Below are positions 35,355 to 45,920 of a stretch of 64,000 nucleotides of DNA, piece by piece (within the stretch, counting starts at the first letter, position 1; each line of letters opens with the position of its first letter). Source of the stretch: Anaspis maculata (taxonomy: Eukaryota; Arthropoda; Insecta; Coleoptera; Scraptiidae); contig OX421963.1 in the NCBI GenBank assembly GCA_949128115.1, positions 33,277,979 through 33,341,978 of the forward strand, read 5' to 3'. Made by a program: the position numbers and the translations under genes. Below the pieces are notes generated by a model, which made no database searches, was not told the origin of the DNA, and saw only the letters and a program-made list of their open reading frames with translations.

Positions 35355-35560
35355 ACGACTCACTAGCCAAGTGGGATGCGCACCTGCTTGGCAAAGTGGA
35401 GCTCCGGGTTCGATTCCTGGTAATGGAAGTCTGGGTGTTGTGTCGTTAAAATGCAATTTTTCATTGTATGGAAATTCAATAAAGGTGAAATGAGCGCCTA
35501 TGGCCGTAAAAGCGGAAATAGGCCGATGAGGAGAAAATATTATTATCATAATTAATCATC
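35355..35560 (+). mobile_element. tRNA-derived SINE
   Basis: An A box-like segment (ctagccaagtggg, about 35363-35375) and a B box (gggttcgattcc, 35405-35416) are followed by a tRNA-unrelated body with tggccgtaaaagcggaaa and an AT-rich tail. The arrangement is typical of an insect SINE. The 3' limit is approximate. Confidence 0.6.
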
Positions 35561-37456
35561 CAAATACTCAGTGCAAAGAGTATATCATGCGATCATTTCA
35601 TCAATAAAAAATAATCTTGAGATAAAGTTATGACCTCTTTGCCAGTAAACCGGGTTCGAAGGCCTCCGTTGATTTTTCCGAAGTAAAAAGGCACAGTGAC
35701 TGGACCATTTCATTCATTTTATTCCCGATGAACATGTTATGAGTATTATTAGTATTAAGTGCTATACATTTTTTGCCGCCAATTCCGAACTTTACTCGGA
35801 TAAAATTCTGGTAATTCGGCGCAAGATTTTTTGAGATTACCATTTTGTTTTTTTGTGTGTGTTCGATAGGTTTTTGGTCCACATAAATATGTTTACTATT
35901 TAATGATTTATCATGCATTTCACTTAACATCATATGTTGTAACTACTACCGCAGTGTGAGTGCCCAATAAAGTTGAGTTAAACTAACAACACTAACTTTT
36001 TTTGTTGGCAAAATTTTTGGGCATTTAGGTGTTCAAAAATTTGACAAAGCACGGTTCGAATGTGTAGAAAACGAATACCTGAAAAGGATCAAAACAAGAT
36101 GATGAAAAAAACTATGAGTTGAAGTTTATTGGGCTCTCAGCTCAACCTGTGTTTCGAATCTTTATTCACGACTATGATTTCTTTATATCCTCATTTCATT
36201 ACTGTTCGCACACTTTATAATTATTATTATGTTTGTGTTATGTTTTGCTGTCGAACCTTGCTTTGTTTGCATCAAACCTTTTCTTCATTCCTACATCCCT
36301 TTGTACGTGGCAAATTTCTGCGAAGGTAAGTAAGCTTTGCTTATAAATTGAGGTCAGTAATATAATATACTTATTTAATTTTGAACTTTGACTGTCTAGA
36401 ATTCATTGAAATATAAAATATTGTAAGAAACTCGATCGTAAAGGCGTTGAATGGACTTTCTAGATCATGGCAGTATGTTTTTCCATGCACGAAAACACAG
36501 AAAAAATTGTTATTCACGCTGATATTTCATAAAATTTGTTGTCCTTCGTAGACGAAGTACATGCCTTCACGTAATTTGACATGAAATGTGCAATATATAT
36601 ATCGAATCAAGGCTGTATGTAACTTCTGCAAGCCCTGTTATTTTTTGCGATTTCCGTCTCGTCCGTTGACATATATTAAAATTTCAGTACTTGAGGCACG
36701 GCGTGTAAAAATTTATATTCACATGTAGATAAGGAATGAAAGAAAGCAAAATTTATATGTGCAATTATTGGACAAATTTGATACCATATTAAACCAGGAA
36801 TATAATTGGAAAAAGGCTAGAAAATGGAGAAAAAATCTATAAGTTCAGTTTACCCACTTCATCAATATAAAGAACATTTCTTCATAAATCTACCCCAAAT
36901 TCATTTTCGGTAGACAACTAGACATCTTGTAACGTGAACGAAAGTTTGAAATTTGCCTTCAATAGCATCATCGTTTCCAAAAGACTAATTACTTCAAGTT
37001 CTCTGTTAAATACTGCCTAAATATTATTTTGTGTTTCATAACAGGAAATTTTAGATTGAATGATTGATTTTTTATATTATATTGTTAATTTTAGGAGAAA
37101 GGATGCTAATTCTCATTATTTAAGAACCGTATGTACCTTGTGATGAGAAAATTCAGCTAAAGAAATAGATCACTCAGCATATTTCAGTTTTTCTATCCCA
37201 AGGCACAAATAACGTTTTTCGAAGCATGCGAGAAAGGACCATGGAAACCTAATTTCAAACGCAACTGAAGAATCGATGTGATATTTACATGCGGTTTCAA
37301 TTCTGATTAGTAGCTACTTGTCATTCTAGAATGCAATGTAAAGCAGAAATTAACTTGGTATTACAAGACATTATAGAACAAGTGCTGCAAAAATTTGTTA
37401 CTAGAAATACTAGCCTCATGGGAAAGAATCCCAGTGTAACAATGGGTTTTCTTTAG

Positions 37457-37661
37457 GCACAACCGATAGACCCAGAACTCTCTGCAAAACTTCTCGGGCA
37501 TGGCGTGGCCGTGTCTCCTGTTGTCACTGTCGAGCCTAGACGAAGAAAATTCCACAAAGCGATCACGTTGAGCATGCCGGCACCCAGGGCACATTCTCAA
37601 GGAATGATCAACCAATACTCAGGATCTGCCCCCACATTACGGCTGCTTTGTTCCATTACAG
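37457..37661 (+). CDS. Ank2: Ankyrin exon: second ZU5 domain, middle
   Basis: This 205-nt exon (phase 0 to 1) begins AQPIDPEL, continues [20 protein letters not shown] and ends TLRLLCSIT plus one base before GTAAGC. The [11 protein letters not shown] core is strongly conserved in the second ZU5 domain, which packs with the first ZU5 and UPA domains into one supramodule. Confidence 0.96.
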
Positions 37662-39440
37662 GTAAGCTATAAATTCACAGACTCACCCTAGTACATTAAC
37701 CCATGAATAATATTCTCATAAAAACTACCTTACCCCACACTTACACATATTTGTGTTTCGCGACCGTGAACAGTGGCCATCGATACCCGTTCACGGTCGC
37801 TGCCGTGTTTTCTTTATGAGTTCAGTGTGTTTTTTTACTTTGTATTTTCCTCTCTCATCCGGTGTGTATCTTATATCATTGTTGTGTTGTGCCCTATTTG
37901 TATTTTTGTAAAATTGTTTCTCATTGTCGTTTTTTTTTTATTAAGGGGTTGGCAAGCTTATGTTTTACGGTAGCTAGAGACTGTAGTTAGGTACCGTAAC
38001 TGATTTATATTAGAATAGACCGTAAACATTAAGTAAGAATTTTAGAATATTAGTTTATCGAGCATGTAAAAAGGCTTAGAAAGTATCACACACGGGTTAA
38101 GTGACAGCGTTTTTCGAAATTTCGTTCTCTTCCCCAAAGTTCCCTTGGATTACTGTCAACCCTTTCTCTCCCGTGAAAGTTTGCCAGCCTCCTGCCAAAC
38201 TAAAAAAAAAGATGAACTAATGCGCTAATGTTATTTCACACGCGCGTGTCCAGGGGTGTTTCGGAAAAGATCTCTCAAAGGTAACTAACTATATTGTGGG
38301 CTGCCCCCCTTTTAGAATGTATCTATCTTTTTGATATTATAATTTTTATTATTATTATGATTATAATTAAATTTTTGTTAGGAATGCGAATGATGAACGT
38401 ACACGATTTTACGCGGACGGTTCCACGAATTGCCTACAAAACTCGGAGACTCATTTCTCCTAGAATTGTGTACATTCACTCTCGATTGAAATTATTACGA
38501 ATATATTCTTTTCGCCTATTTAGTCCTTATTTCTATAAACAATTTTATATATTTATCATATATAAAAAAGATCACACTATATAAAAACACTAAATGCAAT
38601 TTATTCTCACCCTTTATTGTTACTACTATTATTATTATTATTATTACTATTATTAGATTTGCTGCCTTATTTTTTTTTTATTTTTTTTTTTGGAGAAAAC
38701 TCGTACCTTTCGAGTAGTACCCCAGATCAGTCGTTCAAACACACTAGTATTATGATGAAATAAAAAAAAATCGGCGAAGACGAAAAGTGGAGACAATTTT
38801 TTTTTGAACCGGAAGTTAGTTGCCACGCGACTGGTCTTTTCTGAAACCGTTCGTCTTACATTGAATGCTTTGCTTTGCCGCTTCATACCACTGCATTTGC
38901 TTCCACCTTTAATGCCCATTTTTAATTATTATTGATATACAAGACGTATCATAAAAGCCTGAGAATGTTTGGAAACGCTTCCTTTATTGCTACTGTTTGT
39001 TGAGATGGCGCGTTACATGGGGCGATACATTTTTGCGACGATTTGCATGCTACAGTAGGTATCGAAATCGATGTTTTTCTCTGCATAAAATAGATTCACT
39101 TGAAAATAGAAAAAGGGGAAAATCATTTCTCATTTTTCATTCCACTACAGTTCGTTTTTCTTTATGCAACAAGTACAAAAAGTTCAACATTACACGTTGC
39201 GATTCTAGAGACGTTGAAAGACGTTGAGATGTCATATGAAAATTGGAAGGATCCGATCCGAATCCAATCCAGAATTCGAATGCCGCATTCCGCAAGGCGC
39301 AGTCTTTTAACGTCGCTGTGAATCTCAATGTGAAACCGCAAACTTTCATGTTATTCATATTAAAAAAAAAAACGAACTAATCATTCATGAAAAAAACAAC
39401 AATTTTCATGAGGGATTGTAAAATGGTATTTCTTTCTAAG
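37662..39440. other. Ankyrin intron, 1.8 kb
   Basis: It contains an (ATT)n microsatellite at about 38619-38657. A T-rich 66-codon open frame at 37773-37973 follows an AG in matching phase; its hydrophobic product is treated as a weak alternative-exon candidate in the findings. Otherwise no feature is recognised. Confidence 0.6.
38619..38657. repeat. (ATT)n microsatellite
   Basis: About a dozen imperfect ATT/ACT trinucleotides in an ankyrin intron. Confidence 0.8.
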
Positions 39441-39600
39441 GTGGAACGACACGAGCCCAATGGGAAGACGTGACGGGATCGACTCCTCTGACTTTCGTCA
39501 ACGATTGTGTTTCATTCACCACGACAGTTTCGGCGAGGTTTTGGCTGATGGATTGCCGGAACGTGGGCGATGCTACCAAAATGGCTACGGAACTCTATAG
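39441..39600 (+). CDS. Ank2: Ankyrin exon: end of ZU5-2 and start of UPA
   Basis: This 160-nt exon (phase 1 to 2) encodes [20 protein letters not shown] and [20 protein letters not shown], ending TELY plus AG before GTGAGT. It is canonical ankyrin sequence linking the second ZU5 domain to UPA. Confidence 0.96.
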
Positions 39601-39691
39601 GTGAGTTTCTGTCACGTAACAGCACCGGCAGGTGGTGGAGAGGGTTAAAAGGATCATGATTTAATTTTATTACTCGTGCGTGATAAAACAG

Positions 39692-40040
39692 GGAAGCCAT
39701 CCACGTCCCGTTCATGGCGAAATTCGTCGTTTTTGCCAAGCGCGTCGATCCTCTCGAAGCTCGGCTCCGAGTCTTCTGCATGACGGATGACAAGGAGGAC
39801 AAAACTTTGGAACACCAGGAACACTTCACGGAAGTGGCCAAGAGCAGAGACGTCGAAGTTCTGGAGGGAAAATCACAGTTCATTGAATTCGCCGGCAACT
39901 TGGTGCCGATCACCAAAAGCGGCGAACAGCTGGAGTTCTCGTTCAGGGCGTTCAGGGAGAACAGACTACCGTTCTCGGTGAGGGTGAAGGACCAGCATGC
40001 CGAGGCAGTCAGCAGGTGTCTGTTCATGAGGGAGGCCAAG
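39692..40040 (+). CDS. Ank2: Ankyrin exon: UPA domain
   Basis: This 349-nt exon (phase 2 to 0) encodes [39 protein letters not shown], the [12 protein letters not shown] motif and [16 protein letters not shown]. These are the most conserved elements of the UPA domain shared by UNC5, PIDD and ankyrins. The donor is GTATCG. The reverse-strand open frame at 39512-40072 is a shadow. Confidence 0.96.
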
Positions 40041-40719
40041 GTATCGTACATTTTCTTATGTTGTGAAAACACCGTCTCCAGGACTTAGTTTCTTACTTAC
40101 GCCCCATTCGTAATTATAATGCTGCTTTATTCTTCTTCAAATGAAACTCTAGAGACCTAACACCTAAATTACTTGACATAACATTTCTGAGGCTGACAAT
40201 GAAAAATTTAATATGAAAAGTCCTGGAGAAGTTTTTGGTGAACAATAGTGGAGCGGTTATAGCCCGTTACGATGCTTTCTTGTCAAAATGATATTTTCGT
40301 GAGTACTCACAACCTTTTTTGGCTAATTTGTTACTTGATTGAAATTAAAGAGGAAGTGGCACCGAGGTCTATTTGATTCCAGGCTGTTACTTTCTGGAGT
40401 AAGTATTTTATTATCTAGTGGAGTGGAATTAGTAGATTTTCCTTCTCATGTTTGATCAAATTTGCCATGTTTCCTGAGGTCCGGTTTTGTTAGTTGAGCG
40501 GATCGGATCGTTTCCAACAGATGAAGCGCTATTGAGGAACTGAGAAAGATGTTTGCATAGGTTCTCTTTTTCCATTTTGTCCAAACGCTCTATCGTTATA
40601 AATAAAAGTTTTGTAGTCAATAGATCTTCTTTTGATGTGAAAAGATCGCAAGCGCGCTATGTCCCCTTCATTACTGTGAGTACGAGTACCTGCATTGCAG
40701 CTAACACATTTTTGCACAG
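40041..40719. other. Ankyrin intron, 679 nt
   Basis: GT-AG intron with nothing else recognised. Confidence 0.8.
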
Positions 40720-41683
40720 GTACCCAAAGGTGAGCCACCTCAGCAGCCGATTTGCATCCTCAACATAGTATTACCGGACGACATCGTGGTCGACACGATA
40801 TCGTTATCGGACAGTGATTCCATCAAGAAGCAGATGTTCGCCAGCGAAAGCTTCGACTATTACCGCCCGGATCCGCGACTAGCCGACATGAGCAACCTTC
40901 TGGGCGAAGACTGGGTGCCTCTGGCCACCCAACTCGGCCTGACCCCGTCAGAAATCAACGTTATCAAATCCGAGTACCCGGACAGCGTGGCCAAACAGGC
41001 TCAGTCCATGCTGCGGATGTGGCTGTCTCAATCCGGCAACAAGGCCCAGGCCGACACATTGGAAAGTGCGCTTAGGAGGATAGGTAGAGAGGACATTATA
41101 CCCCAGTGCCTGAACGTGGAATATGGGATCAGTCGAATCAAATCCACCGAAGAGATCGCCAAGCAGCGACTGCAGCGGAAGAACATAAGTCTCGACGACA
41201 AAGACATCATGAAAGATTCGGAGAGCGTCGAGTCGCTGGTGAAGCGCGAACAGGACCTCGGCAGGAAAAAGGAGAGTTTCGACAAGTATTCAGCCGAGGA
41301 GAAAGTGGTCGAGGAGACTTCCGACGAGGAGGACTTCAACAAGACTGTGATCGAGAGGCGGGCACAGATCGAGGAGAGGCTGTCTGTCGACAGGACGGTT
41401 CCGGCATCTTCGCAGCGCGTCGAAATTGTCCAGGAAATCACGTCCATCAAGAGGCAGAGCCTGGTCGAGAACAAAATCGCCGAAGTCGAGCAGAAAATGG
41501 ACGTAATGACCGTCGATGCTTCCGGGAAAACCACGCAGGTGCAAGTGCTGCCTGTGCCGGAGGCGACGATCCAGGAGAAGAAAGCTCGGGATGCGCAGGC
41601 CAGGAGAGACTCCGACTTGCTGGAGGGGGTCACGCAGAGCTTCGAGACCAAGAAGACTCTCACCAAGATCATTTCCAATGATG
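40720..41683 (+). CDS. Ank2: Ankyrin exon: UPA end, death domain, regulatory linker
   Basis: This 964-nt exon (phase 0 to 1) starts VPKGEPPQQPICILNIVLP. Residues about 51-132 of the exon form the death domain, with DMSNLLGEDWVPLATQLGL, the helix around INVIKSEYPDS and MLRMWLSQSGNKA. The remaining 190 residues are charged and Ser/Glu rich, with heptad-like stretches (ERRAQIEERL, NKIAEVEQKM), and probably form coiled coil or disordered linker. In vertebrate ankyrins the corresponding C-terminal region modulates binding by the other domains. GC-rich codon use is maintained throughout. Long open frames on other strands and frames here are shadows. Confidence 0.95.
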
Positions 41684-42423
41684 GTGAGTTTTTTTTCTTT
41701 TAGAATCAACACTTGGCGCATATAGTTTCACCATTATTAGGCATCTTGGCAGATTCATAAATGAGTCCAATGTGGCGTTCGCTTCGCATTACTCTTCCGG
41801 TCTTTTATTGACTTAGTTCTTATTATTCTTACAATGTTCAGCTTACCTACTGCTGCTCGAATAATTTTCACAATGAAAAATTCCCGAGAGAATTCCTGAA
41901 GGATAGTCCTCGGGATAGTCTTTCTTTCAACATTTTCAAAACTAGGTACATTGAGTGCTTGGAATGGAAGTGCAGAAATCACTTCAAGTCGTTTTTTCCC
42001 CCTAATATTTCCATATCAACTGATGCCATGGGTGCATCGCACGCTTTCGAAACCAATTGCATTGTAGGTATTCTTCGATCTCGAAAACTCAAAATGCGGT
42101 GAAAAAATCCTAAGAAAGTAATAAAAACGTCCAAAACATTCATAAATTTTCTTATACGAATTTGTTTCATCTCAAAGACTAATTTACTTAAGCTAAGAGG
42201 ACCCCAAGGACATTTCTTCCATTCATCATTTTCAAAAATAAATGACCCAATTTTTTTCATTCTTTTTCTGACACTTTTTGAACATTTCCTTGAACTGGAA
42301 ACTGCCCAGACTCGGAAGACGCGAATTTTCAAACACCCATGCTAGACTATTGATGACAGAATCATTCAAGGTGATTGAGGAAGTGTAACTGCATTGGCAC
42401 GTGAAAAGACGTTCCATTTTTAT

Positions 42424-43000
42424 ACAGGATGTTCATTTGAAAAGTTGTCACCCCTGATTTCTCACCGCCGAAATTATTCACAGGAAAACGCCGAAACAGG
42501 TCGATTTTTGTTTCGAGGGGGCCATCTAGGACATAAACTGTCAAATTTTCACCTTCAACCCCTTGGCCCCCACCCCATCCTATTTTAAAATTCCAAATGG
42601 CATTACCTATCTTATCTTGTGATACATCAAATCGAAGGCAATTAATTTCTTCCCGTCAAACATTATTTCTAATTTTTTTAAACCACCCCTCAACCTTTGT
42701 GAAAATCCGCTCTTTGTTGATGAAAGGAAACTTTTTCCCCTATAAACTCTCGATTCTTGAGAAATAGACTTTCCAGCAAAAACCGGTCGATTTTTATTTC
42801 AAGGGGATCATCTTTGGCACGTATGGCCAAAGTTTCATCTTCAACCTTTTCGCCCCCACTCTAACCCTGCTACTTTAAAATTTCAAGTAGCATCACTTAT
42901 CTTGTGGTGCATCAAACTGAAGTCAATAAAATTGTCTTTCCGTCAAAATTATTCCCAATTTTTTTGAACCACCCCTTTGATGTGACTTGGAAAAAAGACA
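42424..43000. repeat. Two tandem copies of a roughly 300-bp repeat
   Basis: Copies at about 42455-42720 and 42755-42995 share ccggtcgatttt/aggtcgatttttgtttcgaggggg, caccttcaacc, ccccac, cttatcttgtgatacatcaaa and gaaccaccc blocks in the same order. The unit begins after tacaggatgttcatttg, a terminus like that of the foldbacks. Related sequence occurs at 22940-23060. Confidence 0.6.
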
Positions 43001-43211
43001 GCCATATCCAATCGATGGGCCAGGCAGTAGATCATTCTGGATAAGAAAATTCCAACCAAATCTTCTATGATCTCAAACTCTTCGTAAGTAGGTATTTACC
43101 ACTGAGTTCCCGCCTAAAAACGAGTAGTGCTGATTCCTCCACATCTGCGCAAAAGTAAAAGATGTCTTGAAGGTGCAAAAAGACCTGTTAAAGACCTGTA
43201 CTTTTTCGTTA

Positions 43212-44300
43212 TACAGGATTTTTTAGCGATCATAGCAAAAGATTCAACTGTGGGTAGATCTCGTCAAAATGTGATGAAAACCTATGTACCATTTCGCAAA
43301 GTTCGGCTCAATAACGAAGATTACCTTCAAATTTCACTTTTTTCGGATTTAAAAAATTTGTAACTCAGGAAAGTTTGAACGAAATAACCTTTAGTTTCGC
43401 AGAGACTGATTTGTTGAAACGATCTGCCGACCTGCCAAATTTTGAAAAAATCCAACCAGTGGCGTAGGAGCTATGAGAGTCAATAGTTTAAAAGCATCCG
43501 AAGAAAAATTGACTTAAGGTGACCCCCATAACTTCTATGCCACTGATAAGATTTTTCCAAAGTTTGGCAGGTTGATGAATAATTTTGACAAACCAGCTCA
43601 TGCTCAATTTAAGCCAATTTTGTCATAAGGTTCCTGTGGTTGAAGCACGCAATCGGTTACGAAATTCGTGTTCGTATACGGATTTTGCTAGCACGCCACT
43701 TTCATGTTTCGTAAATAGTGAATATCGCCCAATCCCTTGCGTCTTCTGTCCCGTGCAGAGCATGCGTTCAAACGGTTAAGAAGTTCGTTTTCGTATCCGA
43801 ATTTCGCGAGCACGCCACTTTCGTATTTCGTAAAAATCGACCAGCCCCTTGCGCATCCTACCCACAGCCGTGCCTATGCACAGCCCGTAAGCTCCGTACA
43901 AATACGAAAACCTTAGGTTTTGCGTGAAGTGTCGATCTTTCTTGTCTTTGTCTAGCATAATATATCTGCATTTTCTCTCTTCGTCGCTGAAATTTCAGCA
44001 ATATGGCGGCCTTCATCCACGGGCACGAATTTTCACGATCGTTTCCGATTGCAAAGACGAATGAAAATACGCAAGTTTATACAATAGAAAATACGCAAGC
44101 TTCGTATACGAAATTCGTAAACAGACGGCGTGCTCCCCGCACTGAGTTACAAATTTTTGAAATACAAAAAAAGTCAACTTTGAAGCGCTGTATCTTCTTC
44201 GTAAGGCCGAACTTTGCAAATTCGTATCTAGGTTTTCGTCATATTTGGCGAGATCTACTTACATTTAAATTTTTTGCTATCATCCCTGAAACACCCTGTA
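43212..44300. mobile_element. Foldback element with about 100-bp inverted ends
   Basis: The left end tacaggattttttagcgatcatag and right end ctatcatccctgaaacaccctgta are inverted partners. Inner blocks (aaaacctatg/ctaggtttt; gcaaagttcggc/gccgaactttgc) extend the arms to about 100 bp. The loop contains two tandem copies of an approximately 117-bp unit (43652-43888) sharing agcacgccactttc and tttcgtaaa. It is non-coding. Confidence 0.65.
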
Positions 44301-44583
44301 TTTGCCTCGAGATTTGCCTCAATGGAAACTTACATCTCTTACGCATATATTGGAAGCATTTGTCATCATCTGTGTGCCAGTCCTAACGTGTATTTTATAG
44401 ATAGATAGGCCTACTAACCCAACGAAGAATTTGACACCGTAAAAGTTTTGGTTGTAATTTTTTTCCAGATTGTAGTGATTTTACCGACATACCGCCTGGC
44501 CTAGCTAAGAAAGTAATTTCCGAACTTCTGCAGATGACACTATATTCCACCAAAAAAATTATTTCGGTTGTTGAGGCACAACA

Positions 44584-45696
44584 TACAGGGTGGCCCATTG
44601 AAAACGAAACAGACAAATTTTCGGGCATTCGCCTTATTTTTTAAAATAAGCCCGGACAAGTCAACTTTGTTTTCAAGGGGGACGTTCAACTGCTATTAAT
44701 TTAACCGTGGAGTTCCACCCCCGTAGTCAGGGTGGCAGCCCCTTCGAAAATTTCAAATAACAATTGGGGTTGAGTGATACATCATTTCAAAGCTGGTTCA
44801 ATGGGGTACTTGCCAATGAAACAGATTAGACTGGAAACACTTTCAATCATCAACAAGAGTAATAAATAGTATTTTCTGAAAATTTCCGGAAAATATATCC
44901 ATTGATTAAAAAGATTTTTTTTTCGATTTTTTTTTTCAAAAGGTTGGTAAAAGTCGGGAATCTTCAGTGAAATTTTTCTGTCTGTATTTTTCAAATATTG
45001 TTAAGCCACTCTAACTGTTTTTTGAGTTTTCAACCCAACAGTGCTGTTTGTTTAGTTTTTAGTATATTTGTATATATATATAATCGTAACCTCTTTTACC
45101 CATCTGGGTGTCGAGGTGTCGGACGCACCGAGCCGCACTATGGATTTATGCTACTACCTACAATCATCTCGTTCATGTGCGTGTACAGGTAATGGAGCCC
45201 CCTTGGGCAAGTACACTACGCTGCGTCCGCTCCCTTCGCGCACAGCTATCCACCAGTCACCCATCCAGGTTCTGGCTTCTGCCGGCGATGCTTGACTTTC
45301 GTTATAGTAGCCTGTATGCATATCCACCCATGCCGTACCGCCGACAGTATATTTGTGACGACACAAATATATTTTTAAAACAGACACTACGGCCGCAATT
45401 TTGGGAATTTAGGAAAAAGAAAAAATACGGGTACAATATTTTTGCCCATACTTTCGATTAAGCCAATAAAAAAAAATTGGGCAAGTAGCCCATTGTCGTT
45501 ATAGCGATGTTAATTTTTTTTTTCGATTCGGAGATTGGATTTTGGAGGGTTACAGCCCCTTTTAGGAGGCTAGCTCGAAGTTGCCGAACCCATGATGGGG
45601 CTTATGTCCGTCTAGTAGACATGTTACAGAATACAAACAAAATGAGGTCAAGTGCCCGAAAATTTGTCTGTTTCGTTTCCGTTGGGCCACCCTGTA
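44584..45696. mobile_element. TIR element with 44-bp inverted repeats
   Basis: tacagggtggcccattgaaa at 44584 is matched by tttccgttgggccaccctgta at the right end (to 45696), and the repeat extends through acagacaaattttcgggca. TA borders both ends. Subterminal blocks are also inverted (gggttacagcccc/ggggtggcagcccc-like). Inside lies a 5S rRNA-like SINE on the minus strand. It shares its outermost CAGGGTG with the other foldbacks. Confidence 0.75.
45170..45300 (-). mobile_element. Candidate 5S rRNA-derived SINE
   Basis: On the minus strand, gtcaagcatcgccggc followed by ctggatgggtgact resembles the internal promoter half of 5S rRNA (A box AAGCAACGCCGG and C box GGATGGGTGACC) at about the right spacing, 45255-45296. 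The rest of the 5S gene is not present. This suggests a SINE3-type head or a 5S pseudogene fragment rather than a functional 5S gene. The limits are uncertain. Confidence 0.45.
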
Positions 45697-45833
45697 TAGG
45701 TAGATAGTTCCATCTCATCGTTGCAAAATCGATTAGGATTTCTGTCCTCCGTTGAATTGCAAATAAATTGCCATCAATGATGTAAGACAGTGGGAAAAAG
45801 GAGATATACGATGACGGTTATTTCGTATTCCAG

Positions 45834-45920
45834 ATCCGAAATCCCCGATGCTGTCGAAGACTCCACCCCCGAGCCCTGCTGACTTCAACATCAACCGAGA
45901 ACAGGCAGCCGCGGTCCAAG
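45834..45920 (+). CDS. Ank2: Ankyrin exon: Ser/Pro linker before the tail
   Basis: This 87-nt exon (phase 1 to 1) between TTCCAG and GTAAGT encodes DPKSPMLSKTPPPSPADFNI and NREQAAAVQ. It joins the death-domain exon to the giant exon in frame, and equal phase at both ends means it could be skipped. Its KSP and PPPSP motifs foreshadow the tail. Confidence 0.8.

Larger units (their letters stand above)
31445..37456. other. Ankyrin intron, 6.0 kb, transposon rich
   Basis: No further canonical exon is needed, because KVGLQ joins AQPIDP directly. The intron holds a foldback, hairpin MITEs, a TIR MITE and a SINE listed separately. It also has a 16-G run at 34302-34317, preceded by ttttag, that mirrors the one at 3262. 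Between about 35600 and 37400 nothing was recognised. Confidence 0.7.
41684..45833. other. Ankyrin intron, 4.1 kb, repeat rich
   Basis: No host exon is seen. It is mostly composed of a tandem duplicate (42440-43000), a foldback with its own tandem repeat (43212-44300) and a TIR element with a nested SINE (44584-45696). Confidence 0.7.

Noticed and set aside
39512..41721. Reverse-strand open frames of up to 216 codons opposite the UPA and death-domain exons
   Set aside because: They are shadows of GC-rich coding exons; the + strand products are conserved ankyrin domains.
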